From Bacillota bacterium (GTDB lineage: Bacteria > Bacillota > Bacilli > Alicyclobacillales > SLC66): 23,746 bases of DNA. Below are positions 1 through 6,905 of the stretch, one piece after another; position 1 is the first letter of the stretch, and each line of letters begins with the position of its first letter. The position numbers and the translations under genes were made by a program. The notes beneath the pieces were generated by a model. The model was not told where the DNA came from. It did not search any database and saw only the letters and a program-made list of their open reading frames with translations. The stretch spans positions 1 to 23,746 of the forward strand of contig JAKACU010000022.1 of assembly GCA_021821185.1 (NCBI GenBank). The letters run 5' to 3'.

Positions 1-258
1 ATCAATAAAGTATTTAACACGTTTTACAAAAAAGAAGAACAAGATCAACCTCAAACCGAACAACAAGATCAGCAAAATGACCTGCAAAATCAAATTAAAG
101 CCTTAACTGAGCAACAAGTCGAAGAACTTAAGGGTTACCTAGAAACAAGCATGCAATCGATCATTCGTGTACAAAACGCCATTTTATCGGAGTTGCAGCA
201 ATATCCACGCAAATCTGTGAGAAAGCCTATTTTTTCTCGGTTGGCTGGCCGTCTGTAA
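1..258 (+). CDS. 3' end of a hypothetical Gln/Glu-rich protein (partial)
   Basis: An open frame runs in from the left edge with no stop until TAA at 256-258, giving the last 85 codons of a gene that starts outside the window. The visible protein is hydrophilic and very rich in Gln, Glu, Asp and Lys over residues 10-60, with a heptad-like stretch (QIKALTEQQVEELKGYLE) that suggests a coiled coil. It ends in a basic tail (RKPIFSRLAGRL). Composition and codon use look coding, but I recognise no family. Its last 32 bases overlap the 3' end of the oppositely oriented endonuclease Q gene, a tail-to-tail arrangement with no room for a separate terminator. Function unknown. Confidence 0.6.
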   Translation: MNKVFNTFYKKEEQDQPQTEQQDQQNDLQNQIKALTEQQVEELKGYLETSMQSIIRVQNAILSELQQYPRKSVRKPIFSRLAGRL

Positions 259-1420
259 TTTTTCCATAACGTCCACCTGCACCTGGCGTCACCATGAGTT
301 GTCCAGTTCTCGCTTGATCAATCATCTGAGCCAGAGTATCACCAACAACGTTTCGAAGATCGCTCAGTGAGGTATGATGCAAAATGTTCATCTCTGTCCC
401 AAACGCATGAAACAGTTGTTCACGTTTCTTTTGTCCTAGACCGGGAATAAACTCAAGAGGAACTTGGTGGATGTAAGGTGGTCGATGTAGCGGTGATTTG
501 GATTCTTGCAAATCGGCCACCTCAAGCAATCTTTCCCAGACACCCCTTACTCGCGCCATGGACCCACAAGTGGGACAAGGTTGCGATGGTTCCTCTAAGC
601 GGTTGCCGCACTTCCTGCAAGCGGTACGATGATACTTTCCTAAAGCAGGCATCAGCCCAATATTCATCACAATTCGCTGATCTTGACGCCTTAGCAAAGC
701 TTGTTTATAGGCGTCAAATGTCGGCTCCGTAAGCGATACAACATGATACTCGCGTGCTAATTTGGGCAAAGAATGCGCATCACTGTTCGTCACAAAAGTA
801 AAGTCGGCTAATTCACTTAGGCGATCCGCCATATCTGTGTCTGCTGACAACCCTAGCTCAACACCTGTTACTAGGTTTGTGCTAACCATGTCACTCATCA
901 CATTGACGCAGTTTCCGTACAGCCCTTTGTGTGGAGTAAAAGCATGATTGATAATGAAAATCCCCGCCAGATCCTGACACAGCGTTGCCAGTTGTTCGGC
1001 TGTACCTGTCGTAATTCGTTGTGAAGATAAGGTAGGGTTTGTCTGACGAAATGCTAACCAAGTAGATAACTCTTGCAATGCGCTTAACGTCGGGACGAAA
1101 ACACCAAAATGGGCCGCACCACCGTGCGGACCAGCAACCTCCACCTCAGCTCCTAATAAAAGCGTCACTTTTTCTTTATAACCAAGTCCTCCTGCGCTGA
1201 GAGCCTCAAGGTCACCTTGCTCCAGCAGTTCACGAATATCACTTTGCACAGGCGGAGATACAGCATCGATGATACCGATGATGTCAAGGCCCTTTCTAAC
1301 CATAGCCTCTTGCAATATCCCTTCAACAGTCAGGTTATTGGCGGCAGAAATCTTTACCGCTTGTCCAGAGCTTGTACGTCCAATATGAACATGACCATCA
1401 ACGTAATAGGTTGGCATCAT
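227..1420 (-). CDS. Endonuclease Q family protein (YqxK-like)
   Basis: EndoQ cuts DNA 5' of deaminated bases (uracil, hypoxanthine, xanthine) and abasic sites, starting a repair path in the cytoplasm. Numbered from a TTG four codons upstream of my start, the protein has a PHP-type metal-binding domain: DGHVHIG at 12-18, His103/His108, His163/His168 and NSDAH at 216-220. A four-Cys zinc site follows (Cys272, Cys275, Cys286, Cys289), then a helix-hairpin-helix-like segment at about 328-360 (IPGLGQKKREQLFHAFG). This order is that of EndoQ. I chose ATG at 1420 over TTG at 1432 because its ATGA overlaps the nudF stop (TGA), a standard coupled start, giving 397 codons. It probably shares the nudF transcript. 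B. subtilis YqxK is the characterised bacterial relative, also beside nudF. Confidence 0.88.
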   Translation of the reverse strand: MMPTYYVDGHVHIGRTSSGQAVKISAANNLTVEGILQEAMVRKGLDIIGIIDAVSPPVQSDIRELLEQGDLEALSAGGLGYKEKVTLLLGAEVEVAGPHGGAAHFGVFVPTLSALQELSTWLAFRQTNPTLSSQRITTGTAEQLATLCQDLAGIFIINHAFTPHKGLYGNCVNVMSDMVSTNLVTGVELGLSADTDMADRLSELADFTFVTNSDAHSLPKLAREYHVVSLTEPTFDAYKQALLRRQDQRIVMNIGLMPALGKYHRTACRKCGNRLEEPSQPCPTCGSMARVRGVWERLLEVADLQESKSPLHRPPYIHQVPLEFIPGLGQKKREQLFHAFGTEMNILHHTSLSDLRNVVGDTLAQMIDQARTGQLMVTPGAGGRYGKITDGQPTEKK

Positions 1421-1953
1421 TTGGCCAACCAACGATACAACCCAACCAGTGTTTTAGCATCCACGATCTTCCCCTGCGTAATCCACGAAGAAACCTCTGC
1501 CCTTGATGCGACAAGACAATCCACAAATTCATCATCGTCCGTATGTTGCGCGCCATCCACTAAATGGTGTGCCTCATACAAGTGCATCATTTCATCCGAA
1601 AATCCTGGCGTTGAATAAAATGTCAACGCATGATGAACCTCACGAGCGTTATACCCTGTCTCTTCGGCGAGCTCTCGTAAAGCTGCCTGTTGCGGATCTT
1701 CGCCTGCTTCTAGCTTGCCAGCTGGCAACTCTAGCGTAAATTGACCAATGGCATAACGATATTGGCGTACTAAAACCACCTTATCTTGGTCTGTCGTAGC
1801 TAGAATGGCGACCGCCCCTGGATGCTGGACAATTTCCCTTGTTGTTTCTTGCCCATTTTGTAATCGCACACGATCTAATCGTAGCGAAATCATTTTCCCT
1901 TCAAAAATGATTTGTTTTTGCAAGGCAACTTCTGGCATCAAATCACTCATCAT
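1417..1953 (-). CDS. nudF: ADP-ribose pyrophosphatase, NUDIX family
   Basis: The enzyme hydrolyses ADP-ribose to AMP and ribose 5-phosphate, clearing a reactive NAD breakdown product. The full Nudix box is present: Gly79, Glu85, then REL-x-EE-x-GY at 93-101, matching GX5EX7REUXEEXGU. TPGFSDE at 115-121 lies where ADP-ribose pyrophosphatases carry their conserved Pro-Gly and an acidic residue. The 178-residue length is usual for the subfamily. Two ATG codons in tandem (1953 and 1950) can start it; the ribosome site AAAGG upstream is modest. The TGA stop overlaps the endonuclease Q start in ATGA, so the two are probably coupled. The 5' end lies 45 bp from the divergent mciZ-like gene. Confidence 0.92.
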   Translation of the reverse strand: MMSDLMPEVALQKQIIFEGKMISLRLDRVRLQNGQETTREIVQHPGAVAILATTDQDKVVLVRQYRYAIGQFTLELPAGKLEAGEDPQQAALRELAEETGYNAREVHHALTFYSTPGFSDEMMHLYEAHHLVDGAQHTDDDEFVDCLVASRAEVSSWITQGKIVDAKTLVGLYRWLAK

Positions 1954-1998
1954 CGATCACGCCTTTGCATAAAAATTACAGGAAAGGATGTGTACCCT

Positions 1999-2175
1999 AT
2001 GAAAATATTTTATCACAAAGATAAGCTGGCCCTATCTGGACCAGCAAAGGAAGTTCTGCATCGTTTGGAAATCCTTGCAAACTTATACCCTCAAGAAAAG
2101 GTCCGCACCTTGCTACAAAAGCAAGTACTCTCGTCACACCCGATCGTGTCCATCGTCTTTCGCGATGTCCTTTAA
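1999..2175 (+). CDS. mciZ: Small protein resembling MciZ, sporulation inhibitor of FtsZ
   Basis: This 58-codon gene starts at ATG 1999 behind GGAAAGGA and is divergent from nudF. Its first 24 residues align without gaps to B. subtilis MciZ as I recall that sequence: Met1, Lys2, Leu12, Gly14, Ala16, Glu18 and Leu23 are identical, with conservative matches at 3 (Ile/Val), 10 (Leu/Val), 19 (Val/Ile) and 22 (Arg/Lys). MciZ is a 40-residue mother-cell peptide made under sigma-E. It caps FtsZ filaments through a strand-plus-helix that covers this region. I recall it lying next to nudF in B. subtilis as well. This protein is longer, with an extra C-terminal tail of about 15 residues encoded over the 3' end of the convergent permease gene (42-bp overlap). 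Assignment rests on short similarity plus synteny. Confidence 0.6.
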   Translation: MKIFYHKDKLALSGPAKEVLHRLEILANLYPQEKVRTLLQKQVLSSHPIVSIVFRDVL

Positions 2176-3588
2176 ATGACTAGCTTCTAACCTTCTTTTA
2201 TGCGCAAGCAAAGGGTATGGCAGAGCAATGATCAAAGCCACAAAAAGAGCTGCTGCACCACCCATTCTTTGATCAGAACTCCCTAAAGACGTGATCGTCA
2301 GTGCGGCAATCACTACAACTGTCGCATAGATCGGGATATTCCCAGCTCTTACCCAGATCACATGATAAAGATGCTCTTCCTTATGACGTCTTTTGTAAGC
2401 GAGCCATGACAACAAAATGACTACCCAATTAAAAAAAGTAATGTACGAGGTGGCACTGACCAAATAACTGTACACTTGCGATGGCAGAACATAGGAAACC
2501 ATAATCGCTACAACTGCACCTAAGGTGCTTAGAAGCAATGCACTAAGAGATGTTTTAGCATGCTCCTTTCGACGCAAAAAACGTGGAGCTTCACCAACAT
2601 GAGCCATATTTTGCATGATAAGTACTGCCGAAAACAGAGCACCTGCCATAACCGTAAATGCCGCAACCAAGATAACTGCATTAAATAAGCTGGCCAATAA
2701 AGGTAAATGAACCATAGTAAAGGCAAGCACAAATGGACTCGAGGATACACTGATCTTCCACCACGGAACGACGGTCAATAAAGCAAATAACGAGAGAAAG
2801 TAAATGGCAAACAGACCGACAATCACCAGCGTCGCACCACGACTGGCATCTCTAGGCCTACGAAGTTCTGACGTAGCCGTTGCCATCACACCGATCCCCG
2901 AAAAGGCAAAGATCACGATGAGCATCGATTGCAGCACACCTTGCAGCCCGTGAGGAAAAAAACCACCATGTGAGAATAAGTATTCAGGATGGACGCTTGC
3001 TCCCGTGATGACCTGCACGCCTACAAGCAAGATGACTAAGCAAAACATAACTAAGGCCACGATTTTCAGCCCAGATAACATCCCCTCAAGCTTGCTAAAG
3101 GCAGCTATCCCAAATGCGTTCAGCACAAAAATCAAACCTGTAAATAGCAAAGCTAAAGCCCACATAGGCATTTGAGGAATCCATAACCGTGCGAAGACAG
3201 CCATGGCAATGGCTTCGCTACCAATCGTCAATACACTAGCAAGCCAGTATAACCATCCTTGAAAATAACCAATAAACGGACCGAACATTTCCTCAGCATA
3301 AGCACGAAATGATCCTTTGACCGGATGGTTGACCGACATACTTGTCACCGCGCCAAGCACTTGCGACATGATGAGTGCTCCAAGTATAAGACCGAGCAAG
3401 ATGCCGGGACCTGCTTGAACCACCGCCAAGCCGATGCCTAAAAAGTAGCCAGCGCCGATAATGCCACCTATCCCAATCAGAACCAAGCCACCCAAAGAAA
3501 GACCATCAACCGTTTCATGATGGTCTTTGCGGTTTACATCTATCTGTCCAACTGCTATGCCTCGTGTCTTTTGTTTGACCGAATTCAT
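2134..3588 (-). CDS. APC-superfamily amino acid permease
   Basis: A 484-residue inner-membrane protein with about 12 hydrophobic segments. The first, at 35-55, carries the APC substrate and sodium-site motif GIGGIIGAGYFLG (39-51). It is followed by the family's PG-x-LL segment and the conserved amphipathic stretch near YAEEMFGPFIGYFQGWLYW. The layout matches the amino acid transporter (AAT/GABA permease) branch: cytosol-facing N-terminus, charged RRPRDASRG loop after TM6, basic C-tail. It probably imports an amino acid with a proton; the substrate cannot be read from sequence. ATG at 3588 is preceded by GGTGGTGATG. It lies 60 bp behind the M20 peptidase on the same strand, so peptide breakdown and amino-acid uptake may be co-transcribed, although a hairpin sits between them. 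Confidence 0.85.
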   Translation of the reverse strand: MNSVKQKTRGIAVGQIDVNRKDHHETVDGLSLGGLVLIGIGGIIGAGYFLGIGLAVVQAGPGILLGLILGALIMSQVLGAVTSMSVNHPVKGSFRAYAEEMFGPFIGYFQGWLYWLASVLTIGSEAIAMAVFARLWIPQMPMWALALLFTGLIFVLNAFGIAAFSKLEGMLSGLKIVALVMFCLVILLVGVQVITGASVHPEYLFSHGGFFPHGLQGVLQSMLIVIFAFSGIGVMATATSELRRPRDASRGATLVIVGLFAIYFLSLFALLTVVPWWKISVSSSPFVLAFTMVHLPLLASLFNAVILVAAFTVMAGALFSAVLIMQNMAHVGEAPRFLRRKEHAKTSLSALLLSTLGAVVAIMVSYVLPSQVYSYLVSATSYITFFNWVVILLSWLAYKRRHKEEHLYHVIWVRAGNIPIYATVVVIAALTITSLGSSDQRMGGAAALFVALIIALPYPLLAHKRRLEASHLKDIAKDDGHDRV

Positions 3589-3610
3589 TATGTCATCACC
3601 ACCGAGACAT

Positions 3611-3633
3611 AGCGTTCCACAACAGGAAACGCT
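3611..3633. repeat. Hairpin between peptidase and permease genes
   Basis: AGCGTTCC and GGAAACGCT pair around a 6-base loop with one bulged base, and the flanking CATAG/CTATG extends the stem with a 2-base bulge. It lies in the 60-bp gap after the peptidase stop and before the permease ribosome site on the minus strand. There is no T-run on either side, so it is more likely an attenuating or mRNA-processing hairpin than a full terminator. Confidence 0.35.
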
Positions 3634-3648
3634 CTATGCGGCAAGACG

Positions 3649-4827
3649 TTACGCCAGTTGCCCTAAAGCGCCAGGCGTTGGGAACGTCCCTTCAAGCTTT
3701 TGACACTCGCGAACAATCTCCAGCATCAATTCAGCGCTCTTCATCAAATCATGCAAAGAGATCCACTCCTCAAGGGTATGATTTTGCTGGTACCCCAAGG
3801 CGAGGTTTGCCACAGGTATGCCTTTTCCTGCGATGATATTGGCGTCACTTCCACCACCTGTCGCCCCAAAAATCGGCGAAAGATCAATATGATTCATCGC
3901 TTCTACCACGACAGTGCGTAAAAAAGAGTCTTCAGGCAACGTGAAAGCAGGGTAACTATCGATCCAGTGCAGATCAACAGTACCTCCCATGTCATGCGCG
4001 GTCTGCTCGAGCGAAGATGACATCGCCAATCGTTCTCGTTGCAGTCCCTCATCATGTAAACTGCGCACCTCCGCGTTAACCTCCACGCGATCGCAAACGA
4101 TATTGGTCGCAAAGCCACCAGCTATTCGCCCAACATTTGCGGTAGTATACTCATCAACACGGCCCAAATGCATACGAGAAATCGCTTGTGCAGCAATGGA
4201 AATTGCATTAATTCCTTTTTCGGGGGCAATCCCTGCGTGCGCGGCTCTTCCGTTAACAACTGCCTGCAATTTGGCTTGGGCTGGGCCTTCCGTCACGATG
4301 AAACCAAGAGGTCCTGCTGAATCGAAAACAAAACCATATGAGCTTGCTAAAGATTCGCGCCGTAACGCCTTAGCTCCTAAAAGTCCGGCTTCTTCACAAA
4401 CAGTAAATACGATTTCAAGCGGTGGATGAGGTTCTTTTGTCGTCCGTAAAATGCGTAACATGTGTAAAAGTCCTGCTACAGCTGCCTTGTCATCAGCTCC
4501 AAGAATGGTTTTTCCGTCACTGGTGATACGATCATTGAGTCGAGTAGGTTGAATGCCATAACCGGGTGATACCGTATCCATATGCGCCATCAATAAAATG
4601 GTTGGCTGTCCTTCGGTGGTTCCTGGTACACGTACAATGAGATTGCCCGAATTGCCTTGGACATCATCTGCTGCACCATCTTCTTCAACTGTAAAGCCGA
4701 GTTCCTCCACAACACCGCGAATGTAAGCCGCGACATGTGCTTCATCTCGAGAAGGGCTTCCGATGGATACAAGCGTCATGAAATCCGCAACCAATCGTTC
4801 CTGGTCGATACCCATTGTAAAATGCAT
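3649..4827 (-). CDS. M20-family metallopeptidase, PepT-like (YqjE-like)
   Basis: A 392-residue di-zinc exopeptidase, probably a cytoplasmic aminopeptidase acting on short peptides. The M20 metal and catalytic set is visible: His82 and Asp84 in AHMDTV, bridging Asp112 in GADDKA, the catalytic base and ligand pair Glu145-Glu146 in CEEAG, Asp169 in FDSAG, and a late His350 after GGGSDAN. The dimerisation insert lies at about 182-295 and begins with the usual NGRAAHAG motif. Length and motifs fit the PepT/YqjE branch better than ArgE or DapE. ATG at 4827 has AAAGGAG eight bases upstream. The gene is first in a likely two-gene unit with the amino acid permease. The exact peptide specificity is unknown. 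Confidence 0.88.
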   Translation of the reverse strand: MHFTMGIDQERLVADFMTLVSIGSPSRDEAHVAAYIRGVVEELGFTVEEDGAADDVQGNSGNLIVRVPGTTEGQPTILLMAHMDTVSPGYGIQPTRLNDRITSDGKTILGADDKAAVAGLLHMLRILRTTKEPHPPLEIVFTVCEEAGLLGAKALRRESLASSYGFVFDSAGPLGFIVTEGPAQAKLQAVVNGRAAHAGIAPEKGINAISIAAQAISRMHLGRVDEYTTANVGRIAGGFATNIVCDRVEVNAEVRSLHDEGLQRERLAMSSSLEQTAHDMGGTVDLHWIDSYPAFTLPEDSFLRTVVVEAMNHIDLSPIFGATGGGSDANIIAGKGIPVANLALGYQQNHTLEEWISLHDLMKSAELMLEIVRECQKLEGTFPTPGALGQLA

Positions 4828-4913
4828 ATGTGAATCTCCTTTAGCCCAATCATGAATATTGCTCTATCCTTATTGTATTCCATAAAATCTAGCATGAGTA
4901 TAGCACACAGAAC

Positions 4914-4945
4914 TTGGACAAATGCTGAAGCTAACAGGTTATAAT
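4914..4945 (+). promoter_or_regulatory. Candidate sigma-A promoter for the 4980 gene
   Basis: A perfect TATAAT at 4940-4945 lies 35 bases before the ATG at 4980. A TTGGACA block at 4914-4920 could be the -35 element, but its spacing (19-20 bases) is longer than ideal. Transcription would begin near 4952. The -10 is convincing, the -35 less so. Confidence 0.45.
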
Positions 4946-4979
4946 GAATGGATAAACCACAAGCGGAGGGTATACTTAC

Positions 4980-5660
4980 ATGTCAGACATGAGACACCGA
5001 GACGGCAAACTGAAAATTATGCATACCATTATCGGCGATTTTGCAAAAGTCCTACGGCAAATTGCAAATCTTGAGATCGTAGAATCGATTCTCACAGGGA
5101 CTATTGCCCCTTCGAAAAGTTATAAAGATACATTAACCTTTCAATACTATACGGATAACGGACTCAAATTATTGGCTAAGACCACAACCGCAGTCCAAGA
5201 GATTTTCATCGTCACAGCACAGCCAGAGTTATTGCTCGACGAACTACAGAAAACAGGATTTATCGAACAAGAACGTGAAGATGTTAAACATAATGGACCT
5301 AAAAAAAATCACCGCCGCAAATCTTGGGATGACAAATCCGAGATGAATTCCGAATCAATCATGAAAAATTCCACAAAAAACCCAAGCTTGGGTAAAGAGA
5401 ATGATCCTGTCACTTTAGGCCAGCGATTGTCACCTGATGCACTGTCTGCACTCCTTAAAGTAAAGGAAGACGCAGTTCCAAAACAGCGAATGGCTGAAAA
5501 GCCAACACCATCCAAAAAACAGACTACGAACAAAGCTCGAAAAAACGAAGTGCAGGACCAATATGAAGATTTTGCTACTCTTTTTGCACCGAAAGATGAA
5601 GAATTAACTTTTGAAGAACTTTTAAATCAATCAAAATTAGATCCAAAATTCTTTAAATGA
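4980..5660 (+). CDS. Hypothetical protein, folded N-domain plus charged disordered tail
   Basis: A 226-residue protein of unknown function behind GGAGG. Residues 10-95 look like a compact alpha/beta domain (HTIIGDFAKVLRQIANL, ILTGTIAPSK, LTFQYYTDNGLKLLAKT, VQEIFIVTAQPELLLDEL). The pattern reminds me of DUF2103, annotated as predicted metal-binding, but I hold that loosely because no clear metal ligands stand out. Residues 100-195 are Lys, Asn and Ser rich, low in hydrophobics, and probably disordered. The last 30 residues turn acidic with short hydrophobic motifs (YEDFATLFAP, LTFEELLNQSKLDPKFFK), typical of a protein-binding tail. It stands alone, with its own promoter and a downstream hairpin. 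No signal peptide or membrane segment is visible. Confidence 0.7.
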   Translation: MSDMRHRDGKLKIMHTIIGDFAKVLRQIANLEIVESILTGTIAPSKSYKDTLTFQYYTDNGLKLLAKTTTAVQEIFIVTAQPELLLDELQKTGFIEQEREDVKHNGPKKNHRRKSWDDKSEMNSESIMKNSTKNPSLGKENDPVTLGQRLSPDALSALLKVKEDAVPKQRMAEKPTPSKKQTTNKARKNEVQDQYEDFATLFAPKDEELTFEELLNQSKLDPKFFK

Positions 5661-5690
5661 TCGCTTCGACATCTCACGCTGAAAATAGGT

Positions 5691-5729
5691 TGTGCTCTTT
5701 GCTTGGCTGTCCACCTAGCAAAGAGCACA
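5691..5729. terminator. 13-bp hairpin after the 4980 gene
   Basis: TGTGCTCTTTGCT (5691-5703) pairs perfectly with AGCAAAGAGCACA (5717-5729), and GG/CC pairs continue inside after one mismatch. It starts 30 bases after the TAA of the hypothetical gene. There is no T-tract directly after it on the plus strand and only a weak CTATTTTC on the minus strand. I therefore call it terminator-like rather than a canonical intrinsic terminator. Confidence 0.45.
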
Positions 5730-5758
5730 GTACATTGATTATCGTAAGCCATTACTTT

Positions 5759-5941
5759 TTAGGAGACCGTAAATTTTACTAGTAACATATGCAATGCGGT
5801 AATAATCATCGAACTTTGCTTAGCATGATGCTGTGTATCATGCAAGGAGCGCACCATCTGATTCGAGGATTGACTGACATTTTGAGCAAGCCGCACATTT
5901 TCCTGTCCAATATCCGCCAACTTCGTAATAATGTTCATCAT
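5759..5941 (-). CDS. Possible small helical protein in an otherwise empty gap
   Basis: The 466 bases between 5661 and 6126 hold no recognisable gene. The best candidate is this minus-strand frame of 60 codons, starting at either of two tandem ATGs (5941 or 5938). The product would be mainly helical and Gln/Asn/Ser rich (IITKLADIGQENVRLAQN, QSSNQMVRSL), with a hydrophobic end (IITALHMLLVKF), somewhat like an amphipathic coil. The frame is open to 6001 through TTG codons, but no good ribosome site precedes any start. An overlapping plus-strand frame (5789-6049) looks less protein-like. A 9-bp tandem repeat (CCCATAAAT twice, 6043-6060) is the only other feature upstream. It could be a remnant or a chance ORF. 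Confidence 0.28.
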   Translation of the reverse strand: MMNIITKLADIGQENVRLAQNVSQSSNQMVRSLHDTQHHAKQSSMIITALHMLLVKFTVS

Positions 5942-6126
5942 TTCTTCTGTGCCCCATGCGCAAACTGCTCGCCTCTTAACACCTCTCAAACGTCTCTTCA
6001 ATTTCGGGCACTAATGAACGATTTCTTTGATACGACAGCCATCCCATAAATCCCATAAATACCTAATCATCTCTACGCAATTAAAAGATGTCTCTTATTC
6101 AAAGCGTCCTTCCATAACAAGTATGC

Positions 6127-6456
6127 TCATCCAATGGGCGTTCCGTTAGCAACGCGTTCATCGACGGACAATAAGACTACATCACCCTTTTGCGGTACCG
6201 CTCCAAGAACTAGCACCTCGGAATCGAACCCAGCGATACGTCGTGATGGGAAGTTAACAACAGCCACAACCTGACGGTTGATCAGTTGTTCTGGATCATA
6301 GCGCTCTGTAATCTGCGCACTTGATCGTTTGATCCCGAGGGGCCCAAAATCGATTTGTAGTTTGATCGCTGGTACGCGTGCTTCAGGAAATGCTTCAGCT
6401 GCTATGATCGTCCCTGTCCGCAAATCCAAACTATTAAAATCATCCACGATAGCCAT
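6127..6456 (-). CDS. csaA: CsaA, export-related chaperone with tRNA-binding-like OB fold
   Basis: A 109-residue protein made almost wholly of one OB-fold domain of the tRNA-binding (EMAP/MetRS C-terminal) type. B. subtilis CsaA of about 110 residues is a dimeric chaperone that binds SecA and preproteins. Family landmarks are DLRTGTIIAAEAFPEAR near the N-terminus, KRSSAQIT around residue 44, VVAVVNFPSRRIAGFDSEVLVLGA in the second half, and a terminal GTPIG. I chose ATG at 6456: the longer frame reaches only a TTG at 6477, whose GGAAGGGCGG stretch looks like the ribosome site instead. The start matches the usual family length. It is divergent from the azlD-azlC pair and probably transcribed alone. 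Confidence 0.88.
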   Translation of the reverse strand: MAIVDDFNSLDLRTGTIIAAEAFPEARVPAIKLQIDFGPLGIKRSSAQITERYDPEQLINRQVVAVVNFPSRRIAGFDSEVLVLGAVPQKGDVVLLSVDERVANGTPIG

Positions 6457-6483
6457 GCCCTTTTTCCGCCCTTCCAAGAAATG

Positions 6484-6512
6484 TTGAGACGTTTAGTTTA
6501 CCTGAGTATATC
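6484..6512 (+). promoter_or_regulatory. Candidate sigma-A promoter for azlD-azlC
   Basis: TTGAGA (6484-6489), a 17-base spacer and TATATC (6507-6512) match the sigma-A pattern with optimal spacing. Transcription would start near 6519, leaving a leader of about 58 bases before the azlD ATG at 6577. Confidence 0.45.
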
Positions 6513-6576
6513 CAATGCCATAGCAAGATGACATATGGTAAAGTGAAAATAGTTAATGGTAGAGAGGAAAAAGAAT

Positions 6577-6897
6577 ATGCCGTTTGATGCCTTGATAGAA
6601 ACCCTTGTTATAGGCCTTGGAACCTATCTTTTACGTGCGGGATCACTGAGTTTAGGCAGTCGTATCACGTGGCCTGTATGGTTAAAGAATTGGCTACCCT
6701 TTGTGACACCGGCGGTTCTTGGTGCTTTGATTGGCCCCCTTCTCTTCATGCCAAACGGTCAGACCCTATCCATATGGCACAATGCCACACTACTTGCGGC
6801 AGTACCGACGATCATAACAGCTTGGTTATCCCGACACCTTCTTATCACAGTAACCGTTGGCATCGTATCGTTTGCCGTCATTACACATAGTTGGTGA
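6577..6897 (+). CDS. azlD: AzlD-family small subunit of branched-chain amino acid exporter
   Basis: A 106-residue membrane protein with about four hydrophobic segments and the AzlD hallmarks near the N-terminus (GLGTYLLRAGSLSLGSRI) and middle (WLPFVTPAVLGALIGPLLF). With AzlC it forms an exporter for branched-chain amino acids and analogues such as azaleucine (the AzlCD/BrnFE type). I start it at ATG 6577 because GAGAGGAAAAAG lies just upstream; the ATG at 6556 has no ribosome site. Its TGA sits 8 bases before the azlC ATG, so the two form an operon. The small subunit comes first here, the reverse of the azlC-azlD order in B. subtilis. Confidence 0.85.
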   Translation: MPFDALIETLVIGLGTYLLRAGSLSLGSRITWPVWLKNWLPFVTPAVLGALIGPLLFMPNGQTLSIWHNATLLAAVPTIITAWLSRHLLITVTVGIVSFAVITHSW

Positions 6898-6905
6898 CCA
6901 AGTTT

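Noticed and set aside
1217..1618. 133-codon plus-strand frame over the ends of endonuclease Q and nudF
   Set aside because: Antisense to two well supported genes, with low-complexity Ser/Thr/Asn composition and no ribosome site.
3989..4429. 146-codon plus-strand frame inside the M20 peptidase
   Set aside because: Shadow of the peptidase; its product is Ala/Ser/Cys-rich without family features, and the peptidase has all its active-site residues.
5789..6049. 86-codon plus-strand frame in the 5.7-6.1 kb gap
   Set aside because: His/Cys-rich, no ribosome site, and antisense to a more protein-like frame; neither is strong but this one is weaker.
6043..6060. CCCATAAAT tandem pair as a CRISPR or satellite repeat
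   Set aside because: Only two 9-bp copies without spacers; most likely chance or slippage.
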